53,859 nucleotides of DNA from Microcaldota archaeon (GTDB lineage: Archaea > Micrarchaeota > Micrarchaeia > Norongarragalinales > JAPLXB01): positions 1 to 53,859 of the forward strand of contig JAPLXB010000024.1 in the NCBI GenBank assembly GCA_026396285.1, written 5' to 3'. The notes beneath the pieces are model-generated. The model was not told where the DNA came from. It saw only the letters and a list, made by a program, of their open reading frames with translations, and searched no databases. How positions within the stretch are numbered: position 1 is the stretch's first letter; each line of letters starts with the position of its first letter. Shown here piece by piece: positions 27,576 to 35,975 of this stretch. The position numbers were made by a program, and so were the translations under genes.

Positions 27576-28409
27576 ATGGAAGAGGAATTGGAAAAAGTGA
27601 GGAAAGCCCTTGAGGAAGGAAAGGCGATTTCAAGTGTTTTCCCGCGCGAGCGACTGCCAGAACTGAAAAAAGCCCGGCTGCAACTGCTTAAATCGATGAA
27701 CGCATCAGAGCAGAAGCCTCCGGAGAATTTCATAGTCCCCATGCATCCGGAAGTGCAGGAGGCAATTTCCTATGCCTACCGGAACGGCTTGGGTATCGAA
27801 TTCCCGGAAGCAAAACCACGCGCACAGTTCATCGCCAACCGCGTACTTGAAAATAACGCCTTTTTGCGCGTCCAGACGCTGGTGTGGAAACGGCTCGCAG
27901 GAAAAATCAAGGGAACCTGGGTATTCCCGGCAGCGGGCCTTGACTCAATGTTTTTCGGCGGCAAGAAAGTGATAACCGTCGGGCCCTACCACGGAAAAGA
28001 ACCGTTGCATGTCAGAAAAAGGGCTGAAAACCTGTTGCCAGGAGAACTGGATGCGTTGAAGAAGCGAGCGGGCTTGGAAAAACAGACTGTGCTCGTGTTG
28101 AAGGGCTTGCAGAACATCCTGCCGCCAAAGGAACTGGAGGCGTTCATCGAACGTTTCAGGCCCGCGCACGTGATAGTTTTCGGCAGCGCCGCCCACGGGA
28201 TTAAGGAAGCAAAAGCGGTTCCCCGGATATCGCCGGGCCTGGTGTCGATGCTTGGAAAACGCCACCGCGACGCGACCGGCGACTATTTTTCCCCACACGA
28301 ACTGCGCCAACTGGACGAAATCCATTTGCTGGGCCGTGACCACTTCGGGTGGGGAGGCGGACACTTTCCCGCCACGCAAGTCAAGGTATTCGAGCGCAGG
28401 CGCGAATAG
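27576..28409 (+). CDS. Hypothetical protein (277 aa)
   Basis: Intact ORF MEEELEKVRKALEEGKAISSVFPRERLPELKKARLQLLKSM...; no family recognised. Confidence 0.65.
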   Translation: MEEELEKVRKALEEGKAISSVFPRERLPELKKARLQLLKSMNASEQKPPENFIVPMHPEVQEAISYAYRNGLGIEFPEAKPRAQFIANRVLENNAFLRVQTLVWKRLAGKIKGTWVFPAAGLDSMFFGGKKVITVGPYHGKEPLHVRKRAENLLPGELDALKKRAGLEKQTVLVLKGLQNILPPKELEAFIERFRPAHVIVFGSAAHGIKEAKAVPRISPGLVSMLGKRHRDATGDYFSPHELRQLDEIHLLGRDHFGWGGGHFPATQVKVFERRRE

Positions 28410-28499
28410 GAGTACGCTCATTTTTTGGAGGCTGCGCCGAACAGCTCCGCGGCCGCGCGCCAGCGCGGCGGCGAACAAGGCAAAGCGCCCGGCACGGGT

Positions 28500-29474
28500 T
28501 TACGAGAGTATTTCGGCCGCGACCGCCAAGAGGTAAAGCAGCACAAGCACGGCGCCCTCTGTTTTTCCCAGCCTGCCCCTGAGGAGGAATATGAAAGAAA
28601 CCACCGTGACCGCCAAGAGCGCCGGCGCGGTTACCGTCGCGAAGCCGTTCGCCATCACTATCGGCTTCATTATTCCGAGCAACCCCAGCGTGACGAACAG
28701 GGTGAATATGTTGGAGCCTATGGACTGCGATACCGCGAGCTCGTCAAACCCCTTGCGGGTCGCCTGGAGCGCCACAGCGAGGTTGGGCAGGCTCGTGCCC
28801 AGCGCCCCGAGCGTGACGCCGATGAGCGCTTCGGAAACCCCGCTGATTCTCGCCAGGTCTATGAGGCCGCGGGCGAAGAACTCCGACCCAAGAAGCAGGA
28901 GGGCGCCGCCGATGACGAATATGTATATTCCGCTTCGGATGACTAGCGGGTCGCGGAGTTTTCCAAAAAGCACGAGGGTTTTGGAAATGCTCTTTATTTC
29001 CTTCTTGCGCTCCTTTTCCGCGAGGAGCTTTTCTTGCGTGTAGACGTTCGCCGCGTAAGGGATGAAGAGCAGGAGGAAGACGAGGCCGTCACTCCTGCTT
29101 ATGAGCGAGTCGTCGAACGCGAGGAGGGAAACGACGATCGTGGCAACAAGCATGAATATTCCATCCCTAGTGATTAAGTGGCGCGGAATCCGTATCGGCC
29201 GGATTATCGCCACGAGCCCGAGTATCAGCCCGAGGTTGACGATGACGGAGCCGAGCGCGACGCCGGCGCTGACCTGCTCGTGGCCCTTGGCAAAAGCGAG
29301 GGTTGACACGAGCAGTTCCGGGAGGCTGAGCAGTATGGAGACCAATATGAGGCCGACTGCAAGGTTGGTCGTGCCGAACCGGTTGGCGACGTGGACGGAC
29401 GAGTCCGTGACCCACTCCGCACCTTTGAGCAGAAGGTACGCGCCGGCAACCAGCGTGCATATTTCAAGCAGCAT
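28500..29474 (-). CDS. Sodium/calcium exchanger family (CaCA) membrane protein
   Basis: GLILVSILLSLPELLVSTLAFAKGHEQVSAGVALGSVIVNLGLILG and GVTLGALGTSLPNLAVALQATRKGFDELAVSQSIGSNIFTLFVTLG: two alpha-repeat motifs. Confidence 0.93.
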   Translation of the reverse strand: MLLEICTLVAGAYLLLKGAEWVTDSSVHVANRFGTTNLAVGLILVSILLSLPELLVSTLAFAKGHEQVSAGVALGSVIVNLGLILGLVAIIRPIRIPRHLITRDGIFMLVATIVVSLLAFDDSLISRSDGLVFLLLFIPYAANVYTQEKLLAEKERKKEIKSISKTLVLFGKLRDPLVIRSGIYIFVIGGALLLLGSEFFARGLIDLARISGVSEALIGVTLGALGTSLPNLAVALQATRKGFDELAVSQSIGSNIFTLFVTLGLLGIMKPIVMANGFATVTAPALLAVTVVSFIFLLRGRLGKTEGAVLVLLYLLAVAAEILS

Positions 29475-29499
29475 CTAACCGCATCCCGTTTGTTGACAG

Positions 29500-29637
29500 T
29501 GCAGGGGGAGAGATTTGAACTCTCGAAGGGTCTAAACCCAAGGGATTTCAAAAACGGTTTCTTTTGGTGAAGCTTTTCTTTCCCAAAAGAAAAGGTTCTT
29601 TAAGTCCCTCCCATTTTCCAGGCTCTGGCACCCCTGC
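29500..29637 (-). tRNA. tRNA-Leu(UAA) with 37/38 intron (complement 29547..29598)
   Basis: Minus strand: GCAGGGG-TG-CCAGAGCCTGG...AGGGA-CTTAAA|intron|A-TCCCT-long variable arm TGGGTTTAGACCCTTC-GAGAG-TTCAAAT-CTCTC-CCCCTGC-A; type II tRNA. Confidence 0.88.
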
Positions 29638-29730
29638 GTTAGAATCATGGGCGCCCGGGTTTAAAAGTTTCAGAGGCGCTGCCCGGGCGCTGAGTTCAGA
29701 AAGTGGAAGTGAGAACTGCGCGCGCCATCC

Positions 29731-30624
29731 TCAGGTTTTCGGGGGCGTTCCGCGAACGAAGCCAAGGGTTTTCCTCAGCGTTTCCTGGCGAATGAACTGG
29801 GTTATCAGTTCCTGGCGGCTGAGTTTCTGGCCGCCACCGGACTCGGCTTGGAGTGCAGCGTCCCTGAACAAGTGGCTGATGTTGGGAGCATAGTTTTCAA
29901 AGACTTCGTCGATTTTTTTCTCGTTCATTTCTAAAAGGCCGTATTGAGCTGCCATGAGCACTACTCTGGCGAGTTCGGTGGTCAGGAGGTCGACGAAGTG
30001 CAGCCGGTGTTCTGGAGTCACCAACAGTCTTGAGTCGATTGCGCGGGCGTCCTCCGCATCCAAGAAAGTGACCCCGCGGCTTTTCCGGTCATACATGATG
30101 TTTTCGAACTTGAAGTCGCCGAAGTAAGCGTGCTTGGAATGGACTTTCCCGACGCGTTCGACTATCTTCTTTAGGATTTTTTGTTTTTCCCCAACATCCA
30201 TTTTTTCAAGCACTTCCGGCGAGAGGATGACTCCTTTTTCATGCGCGAATAGCGTGTATGCCGCTGGCTTTTTTCCAGGCTGCCGCTCGATAAAAATCCC
30301 AACGGGCTTTTCGAACGGAATTCCGGTTAGAGCCTTGAATGCTTGCGTCTTCCGCATTTCCTCCAAGAATCCTCTGCTGACCGACCACTCCACGCGTCGT
30401 CTTGTCCCTATCTCTGTTCCCCATCCTTTCGTTCGCCTTTCCTTCGCCACCAGTTTTTCTCCCTTTGGCAGTGAAAAAAACAGTATCTGCCTGGTCGCCG
30501 CGGTGAAGGGCGTCCTTTCGGCCCCTTCCAGGTGCTGTGCAGTGATTTTCAGTCCAGAATCCTTGAGGAGCCAGAGGCGGGAGTTCGGCGCCCGTGTTTT
30601 GATGAAACCGGATTCAACGGGCAA
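29731..30624 (-). CDS. Protein-kinase-fold-like protein (divergent)
   Basis: Catalytic-loop-like segment VGKVHSKHAYFGDFKFENIMYDRKSRGVTFLDAEDARAID (GDxKxEN...D). Confidence 0.6.
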   Translation of the reverse strand: MPVESGFIKTRAPNSRLWLLKDSGLKITAQHLEGAERTPFTAATRQILFFSLPKGEKLVAKERRTKGWGTEIGTRRRVEWSVSRGFLEEMRKTQAFKALTGIPFEKPVGIFIERQPGKKPAAYTLFAHEKGVILSPEVLEKMDVGEKQKILKKIVERVGKVHSKHAYFGDFKFENIMYDRKSRGVTFLDAEDARAIDSRLLVTPEHRLHFVDLLTTELARVVLMAAQYGLLEMNEKKIDEVFENYAPNISHLFRDAALQAESGGGQKLSRQELITQFIRQETLRKTLGFVRGTPPKT

Positions 30625-30628
30625 CGTT

Positions 30629-31357
30629 TCACCCGTACATCGGGCTTTTCTGGAATTCCTGGTAGTCCGTGTGCATTTTCTTCATTTTGTCGAACGCTTC
30701 CTTCATGCGTTCCTCGACCTTCTGCCCCTCGGCGACCAGGGGCTTGGTGTCTATCTTGACTCCGATGACTTCGCTGAGCTTGTCCAAGAGTTTTGCGCTG
30801 CCGCGCGGGTCGAACGGCGCGTTCGTCTGAATCATCAGGTTGGCTGCAGGGAATTTCTGGGACGCGCACTCCGCGATGAGCACTCCGGACACGCCTTGGG
30901 TGGCGCCCTCGCGAATGAGTTCAATGCCTTTTGCCTTTAGCGACTCCCCGATTTTGGGCGTGCTGGCGATGCCGTAAATCTTGTCAGCCGGCGACTCGGT
31001 GGCGATGCCTGCAAGGGAATAAAGCGTTGCAGCGTTTTTCTTCTTCGCCCACTCGATGATCGTTTCCGACAGGGGGTAAACGATTTCCGCCGGCACGACG
31101 AACTCCGAAAATAGGACGATGAGGTTGAGTTTTTTCGACGCATAGATGCGCGCGGGACTCACTGGCTTGTAGTCGTGTATTGCCGCAACCGGGGGAAAGT
31201 GGCTGCTTGCAAGGTAGCCAACGATTTTCATGCCCAGTTTTTCCGCGAGGTAGGACGCGGATATGGTCCCGACCATTCCGACGCCGGGAAAACCCTCGAT
31301 TATCACAGGGTTCTTGAGCTTGATTGGCTCCGTTTCCTTTATTTCCACGCGCGGCAT
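30629..31357 (-). CDS. Proteasome assembly chaperone family protein (PAC2/PbaB-like)
   Basis: MPRVEIKETEPIKLKNPVIIEGFPGVGMVGTISASYLAEKLGMKIVGYLASSHFPPVAAIHDYKP... Confidence 0.9.
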   Translation of the reverse strand: MPRVEIKETEPIKLKNPVIIEGFPGVGMVGTISASYLAEKLGMKIVGYLASSHFPPVAAIHDYKPVSPARIYASKKLNLIVLFSEFVVPAEIVYPLSETIIEWAKKKNAATLYSLAGIATESPADKIYGIASTPKIGESLKAKGIELIREGATQGVSGVLIAECASQKFPAANLMIQTNAPFDPRGSAKLLDKLSEVIGVKIDTKPLVAEGQKVEERMKEAFDKMKKMHTDYQEFQKSPMYG

Positions 31358-31401
31358 GCAACATTCAATTGCTCTGGATTTAAAATGATTGGGGGCCGGG
31401 G

Positions 31402-32232
31402 TCATGCGAAGAAATTGATTCCGCGCACTGCGGTGAAAAGAAGGAGCGTGATTGGGGCGAGGAATGCGAAGTAAATGACTGCTTTTTTGGCTTGGCCTTC
31501 TTGGGTGGCCACGAATGCGCTGGCGATTGCCGCGAATATTACGAGGTACGTTTGACTCGCCCACAACGCCGTGGCGTACAGTTCCCTGCGTTCTGCGGCG
31601 CCGGCGCCGAACCCGAGGCCTTCGTCAAAGTCGAGGGCGCCGACGATGTTCAGCACGAGCGCGAGGATTATCGGGACTAAGACGCATCCGCCTGCGAGGA
31701 GAGTGTACTTCTGCAGCGCGACCGCCGACGCGGCTTCTTTTCTCACTGACTGGAGGTCGAAAACGTCTTCCGCGACTTCCCTGAATGCCTTGCTCATGTC
31801 CGCGCCGCTATTGTAAGCCTCTATGAGCAGGGTGGCCGCGCGGTCCAGGAGGAGGGTCTTGTTTCTTTTCTTTAGTTCTTCGAGGGCGTCGGGAACGCTC
31901 ATTCCCGCGTTCACTAGCCTTTCGGTTTTCGCAAACTCCGCGCTCAGTTCACCGTAGTCGGATTTCGCGAGGGAACGGATTATCCTTTCCATGCTGGTCC
32001 TTTTCGGGAACGACGCGACTTGGAACAGCGCAGCCGGCAGCGTTTCCTCGATTTCCCTTGTTTTTTTCGCCGCATTGTATTCGTCGAAGAAGTAGAGGCA
32101 CGCCGGTGGCGCAAAGGCGGTGAGCGCCGCAATCAGGAGGGCGCTCATTGAAAGCGGCCGGATGAAATGAAGTTCAAGCACGGCTGCCGCGAGCGACGCG
32201 GCGGCGGCCGCGGCAATCGTCGTTTTTTTCAA
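31402..32232 (-). CDS. Type II secretion F-domain membrane protein (TadC-like)
   Basis: TM protein with EIEETLPAALFQVASFPKRTSMERIIRSLAKSDYGELSAEFAKTERLVNAGMSVPDALEELKKRNKTLLLDRAATLLIEAYNSGADMSKAFREVAEDV. Confidence 0.85.
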   Translation of the reverse strand: MKKTTIAAAAAASLAAAVLELHFIRPLSMSALLIAALTAFAPPACLYFFDEYNAAKKTREIEETLPAALFQVASFPKRTSMERIIRSLAKSDYGELSAEFAKTERLVNAGMSVPDALEELKKRNKTLLLDRAATLLIEAYNSGADMSKAFREVAEDVFDLQSVRKEAASAVALQKYTLLAGGCVLVPIILALVLNIVGALDFDEGLGFGAGAAERRELYATALWASQTYLVIFAAIASAFVATQEGQAKKAVIYFAFLAPITLLLFTAVRGINFFA

Positions 32233-33083
32233 AAGCCCATCACCGCCGGAGTTTTTTTCTTCAAGTAGTATAGTATGGCGAGGTCCGCTGCCGGAAAGAA
32301 GACAATGAACGCGGCCGCAACCTGGACGGGAGTGAAAATTAGTTCCATGAACGAGCTGCCGACGATGACGTATGCGGAGAACAGGGCCGGCGCAATGCAG
32401 CTTACTGCAACGAACAACAGGCCGAAGAACGCCATTTTCGCGGCATACTCCCGCGCAGCGGTCTTGTGGAGGTTCGCGAGCTCGTCAGCCAGCTTCCTGA
32501 GCCCCTCGCTTCCAAGTCCCTGCTCGTATGTGAACGCCAGTTGCATCGCGGTCCTTTTCGCGAGCATCGAATCGGTCCTCTGCCCGAACGCCTTAAGCGC
32601 CTCGCTGACGCCCGAGCCCCCTTTTTCCACGTCAGCGACCACGCGCCTCATTTCCCTGCTAAGTTCGCCGTAGCCGCTTTTCGCGATTGTCCTTAGGGCG
32701 CGTTCGAACGGGGCGCCGATTGAAAGCTCGACCGCAATAGTCCTCAAGGCTATGGCGAGGTCCCTTTCAACAAGGGCGGCGCGGGCGCGTTTTCTTGAAA
32801 CAGGGTATCGGAGGGCAAGGGCAAGGAACGCGGCGAAAACGAGCGGCAGAATGGTGAGGGATTCCACCGGGCTTCCGATGGCGAGCAGTGCCAGCGCCGC
32901 CGCTGATGCCGCGAACAAGGCGGCTGTCAATGAGAAAGAAGCGTACTCGCCCGGTTCAACGCCAATCCCCGCCTGTGCCAGGTCTTTTCCGAGCCCGTGG
33001 CGGAATTGTTTTGAAAAAAGGGTTGAGAAGTCTGCCGCGCCCCCGACTTGTTTTACTATTTGCTCAATTTTCAAAAAAACCAC
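32229..33083 (-). CDS. Type II secretion F-domain membrane protein (TadB-like)
   Basis: VERDLAIALRTIAVELSIGAPFERALRTIAKSGYGELSREMRRVVADVEKGGSGVSEALKAFGQRTDSMLAKRTAMQLAFTYEQGLGSEGLRKLADEL plus TM segments; ATGA overlap with the next gene. Confidence 0.85.
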   Translation of the reverse strand: MVFLKIEQIVKQVGGAADFSTLFSKQFRHGLGKDLAQAGIGVEPGEYASFSLTAALFAASAAALALLAIGSPVESLTILPLVFAAFLALALRYPVSRKRARAALVERDLAIALRTIAVELSIGAPFERALRTIAKSGYGELSREMRRVVADVEKGGSGVSEALKAFGQRTDSMLAKRTAMQLAFTYEQGLGSEGLRKLADELANLHKTAAREYAAKMAFFGLLFVAVSCIAPALFSAYVIVGSSFMELIFTPVQVAAAFIVFFPAADLAILYYLKKKTPAVMGF

Positions 33084-33104
33084 TGCATTGCCATCGCCAG
33101 GCAG

Positions 33105-34853
33105 TCACCAGTCTTGGACTTCCTTGGTGAATTCCGCGTAAGATGGTTTTTCCCCGGCCAGTGCCTTGAGCCTCTTGGCGCGGCGCTCGAGTTCCTTGCG
33201 CAGCTCGGCGGCGGTCATGCGGTGCGTATCCGCCGTTCTTTCAAACAAGTCGCTGTGGACTAATTTTTTCTCCAAAAAATCCTTTTTGTAGTCGTAGGAA
33301 AAGAGTTTCACGAGCCTTCCTCGGCTCATTTCGCAGAATTCGGTGGCGCGCCTGATTTCCTTTCCGCCCCTGCCTTCCCTAATCATTATCCTGCGCTGGA
33401 CCAGGATCAGGTCTATGGCATCCAGGTCCCCTTCGCGCGCGCCCAGTGCCTTGAGCCGGGTGACGGCTTCTTCGGCGGTGCCTGCATGGAATGTGGCGTA
33501 ACTGCCCCTGGCTTGGCCGGCGAGAAGCGAGTCAAAGAGCGCCTCCACTTCGTCGCGGCTCCTGACTTCGCCTATGACGACGCGGTCTGGCCGCATGCGC
33601 AGCGTGTCCTTGACAAGGTCCTTCATGGTTATTCCCGCGTCCTCGTTCGCGACTATCCTTATCCTGTGCTTGTGGGGGATGCTGATTTCAGGCGTTTCTT
33701 CTGTTATGACTATCCGGTCCGAAAGCGGGATGAACGAGAAGAGGGCGTTGAGCGTCGTCGTTTTGCCGGAGCTCGTGTTGCCGGCGATGAGGAGGGACGC
33801 GTCTCCGAACAGCACGAGGGAGAGGAAGGCGGCGAGTTCGGCGCTCATCGTCCTGTTGGCGACGAGGTCCGCGGGAGTAAACGGGTTTTTCCTGAACTTC
33901 CTTATGGTGAGTTCAACGCCTTCCACCGAGACAGGCGGGATGCTTGCGTGGAGCCTTGAGCCGTCGGGCAGCGTGGCGTTCAGCCGCGGGTTCTCAAAAG
34001 TGATTCTCCGGCCAAGCGGGCGCGCCATTTTGTTGATTAGGTTTGTCGCGAATTCCTCGCTCGTGAAATAGCAGTTCGTCTTCAGCCAGCCAAGTTCCCT
34101 GTGGAAAACGTAGGCGGGCCTGTTGGCGCCGAGGACGCTGATTTCCTCAATCGCATCGTCTTCAAGGAGCGGGTCGAGGGCGCCGTAGCCGAACGTGTTC
34201 GCTTCCGCGACTTCCACGATTTTTTCCCCCCGCTCCTTGTCGAGCAAAAGCCCGTATTCCTCGCACACTTCCTTGAGCAGCGACTTGAGTTTCCTTGAGA
34301 CGGCTTCCCTTGACGCCACCTCGTCACCGGCGCGTTCCCTGAACTCGGAAACGACCGCATGCAAGAGGTTTTCCTCCTTTGGCCTAAGTTCATGGAGGCG
34401 CCTGACCAGGTATAGGCCGTCGGCCGCAACGGTTTTTTTGTCCCCTGCTTTTTCCAGGATTTTCTTGTACGGCTCGCACTCGATGCGCCACCCGATTCCG
34501 TCGCGCTGGAGCGTCAGCGCGTTTTTCTTGCACGCCAGCACGCACCGCGCCTCGCCGTCGTTGGAGCACAAATCGCACTTGACCGCCTTTCCCGCCCTGC
34601 TTTCAACCATCGCGCCCCACGGGCACGCGAAGCACTTGCCGCAGCCCCCGCATTTTTCACCCACCGCCAGGAGCCCGGCTTTTTCCTCTATCGCCTGCTC
34701 GCCGCACGCCTCAAGGCAGGCCGCGTCCTCTTTGGAGCAGTGCCTGCAGTTGAAAATGCCTAGGGAAAGCGGTTTTTTCAGGCAGGCTTCCAGGCAGTCG
34801 CCGCATTCGTTGCACTTGTCCTTGTCCAGGAAAATGCGCAGGTAAATCACCAC
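33105..34853 (-). CDS. Type II/IV secretion (CpaF/TadA-like) ATPase with N-terminal poly-[4Fe-4S] ferredoxin-like domain
   Basis: N-terminus: CNECGDCLEAC, CRHCSKEDAACLEAC, CGGCGKCFAC, CDLCSNDGEARCVLAC; C-terminus: Walker A GNTSSGKTTTLNAL, ITEETPEISIPHKHRIRIVANEDAGITMKDLVKDTLRMRPDRVVIGEVRSRDEVEALFDSLLAGQARGSYATFHAG. One continuous 582-aa ORF. Confidence 0.93.
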   Translation of the reverse strand: MVIYLRIFLDKDKCNECGDCLEACLKKPLSLGIFNCRHCSKEDAACLEACGEQAIEEKAGLLAVGEKCGGCGKCFACPWGAMVESRAGKAVKCDLCSNDGEARCVLACKKNALTLQRDGIGWRIECEPYKKILEKAGDKKTVAADGLYLVRRLHELRPKEENLLHAVVSEFRERAGDEVASREAVSRKLKSLLKEVCEEYGLLLDKERGEKIVEVAEANTFGYGALDPLLEDDAIEEISVLGANRPAYVFHRELGWLKTNCYFTSEEFATNLINKMARPLGRRITFENPRLNATLPDGSRLHASIPPVSVEGVELTIRKFRKNPFTPADLVANRTMSAELAAFLSLVLFGDASLLIAGNTSSGKTTTLNALFSFIPLSDRIVITEETPEISIPHKHRIRIVANEDAGITMKDLVKDTLRMRPDRVVIGEVRSRDEVEALFDSLLAGQARGSYATFHAGTAEEAVTRLKALGAREGDLDAIDLILVQRRIMIREGRGGKEIRRATEFCEMSRGRLVKLFSYDYKKDFLEKKLVHSDLFERTADTHRMTAAELRKELERRAKRLKALAGEKPSYAEFTKEVQDW

Positions 34854-35173
34854 GACAGGCGCGCGCCCGCCTTGACTTTCGCCAGGCCCGCCGGCACTTC
34901 AATAAGGTATTTGGCCGGCTTGGACGGGGTGACGAACGAGAACGGCTTGACTCGCCGGATTTCCACGACCTTGCGGCCGGCGTCGAGGAAAACCGCGTCG
35001 AACTCCGGGCAGAAGAGGGAGTGGATCGAGTTGGCGGCCCTCGCTTCTGCGGCGAATTCAAAAAACACGGGCGCGAATTTCTTTTCCCTGAACATTATGC
35101 CGACCGCTTTTTTCAGGACGGAGCCCGCTGGTTCGGCGCGCCACAGTTTTTTTTTGCCAACCCGGATTTCCAA
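34847..35173 (-). CDS. DUF192 family protein (probable TTG start)
   Basis: LEIRVGKKKLWRAEPAGSVLKKAVGIMFREKK...SIHSLFCPEFDAVFLDAGRKVVEIRRVKPFSFVTPSKPAKYLIEVPAGLA; RBS-like GGAGGCG upstream of TTG at 35173. Confidence 0.87.
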   Translation of the reverse strand: MEIRVGKKKLWRAEPAGSVLKKAVGIMFREKKFAPVFFEFAAEARAANSIHSLFCPEFDAVFLDAGRKVVEIRRVKPFSFVTPSKPAKYLIEVPAGLAKVKAGARLSW

Positions 35174-35269
35174 GGTAAACGCCTCCCAAAGGGATTTAAA
35201 ACAGGGATGAGAGTTTGATTCATAAGCCTTTCCGCTTTTTTGCAAAAATTCTAACAAGCGGTTTTTTCA

Positions 35270-35959
35270 ATGGATTTGGAGAGCGTCGCCATAATTCCGG
35301 ACGGCAACCGCCGCTACAGCAAGAAGCACGAGTTGTCGCTCCATGCCGCTTACCTGGCTGGTTTCAAGAAAGCGCAGCAGGCGGCCGAGTGGGCGCGCGA
35401 CGAGGGACTGGACAAGATGAGTTTCTGGGCGTTGAGCCTCGAAAACTACCAGAAGCGGTCAAAAACCGAGCTCCGGCTGCTGTTTGAACTGATGTCGCGG
35501 CAGGTGCAGGAAGCGATTTCGTCGCAAAAAACCCGGGATGGCCCGCGGATAAGGTTCGCCGGCAGACTTGACCTGCTGCCGTCAAGGCTTTCCAGCCAGA
35601 TGAGTGCGCTGGAGGAGAGGACGCGGGACAACAAGGACGAGCTTGTCGTCGCAGTCGCATACAGCGGACGCGAGGAACTCGTTAACGCGGCGAAAAAGCT
35701 CGCTGAAGACGTCGCCAGGGGAAGGGTGAATGCCGCCGAAGTGAACGAGGACACGTTTTCAAAATACCTTTACCTGAATTACTCGCCCGACCTAGTGATT
35801 CGCACCGGCGGCGTCACGCGCCTGAGCGGTTTCCTTCCGTTCCAGACCGCATACAGCGAACTCTATTTCTCGAAAAGGCTGTGGCCGGAGTTTTCGCGCG
35901 CGGACTTCAGGAAAGCAGTGGAGCATTATTACGCTGTCGAGCGGCGGTTTGGGAAATAA
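35270..35959 (+). CDS. uppS: Cis-prenyltransferase (undecaprenyl/polyprenyl diphosphate synthase)
   Basis: MDLESVAIIPDGNRRYSKKHELSLHAAYLAGFKKAQQAAEWARDEGLDKMSFWALSLENYQKRSKTEL...DLVIRTGGVTRLSGFLPFQTAYSELYF. Confidence 0.94.
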   Translation: MDLESVAIIPDGNRRYSKKHELSLHAAYLAGFKKAQQAAEWARDEGLDKMSFWALSLENYQKRSKTELRLLFELMSRQVQEAISSQKTRDGPRIRFAGRLDLLPSRLSSQMSALEERTRDNKDELVVAVAYSGREELVNAAKKLAEDVARGRVNAAEVNEDTFSKYLYLNYSPDLVIRTGGVTRLSGFLPFQTAYSELYFSKRLWPEFSRADFRKAVEHYYAVERRFGK

Positions 35960-35975
35960 CTCGCGCGGCGCCGGC

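Noticed and set aside
28436-28475. GC-palindromic stretch (cgcggccgcgcgccagcgcggcggcg) as a regulatory hairpin
   Set aside because: Simple GC-rich self-complementarity between two convergent genes; no additional evidence.
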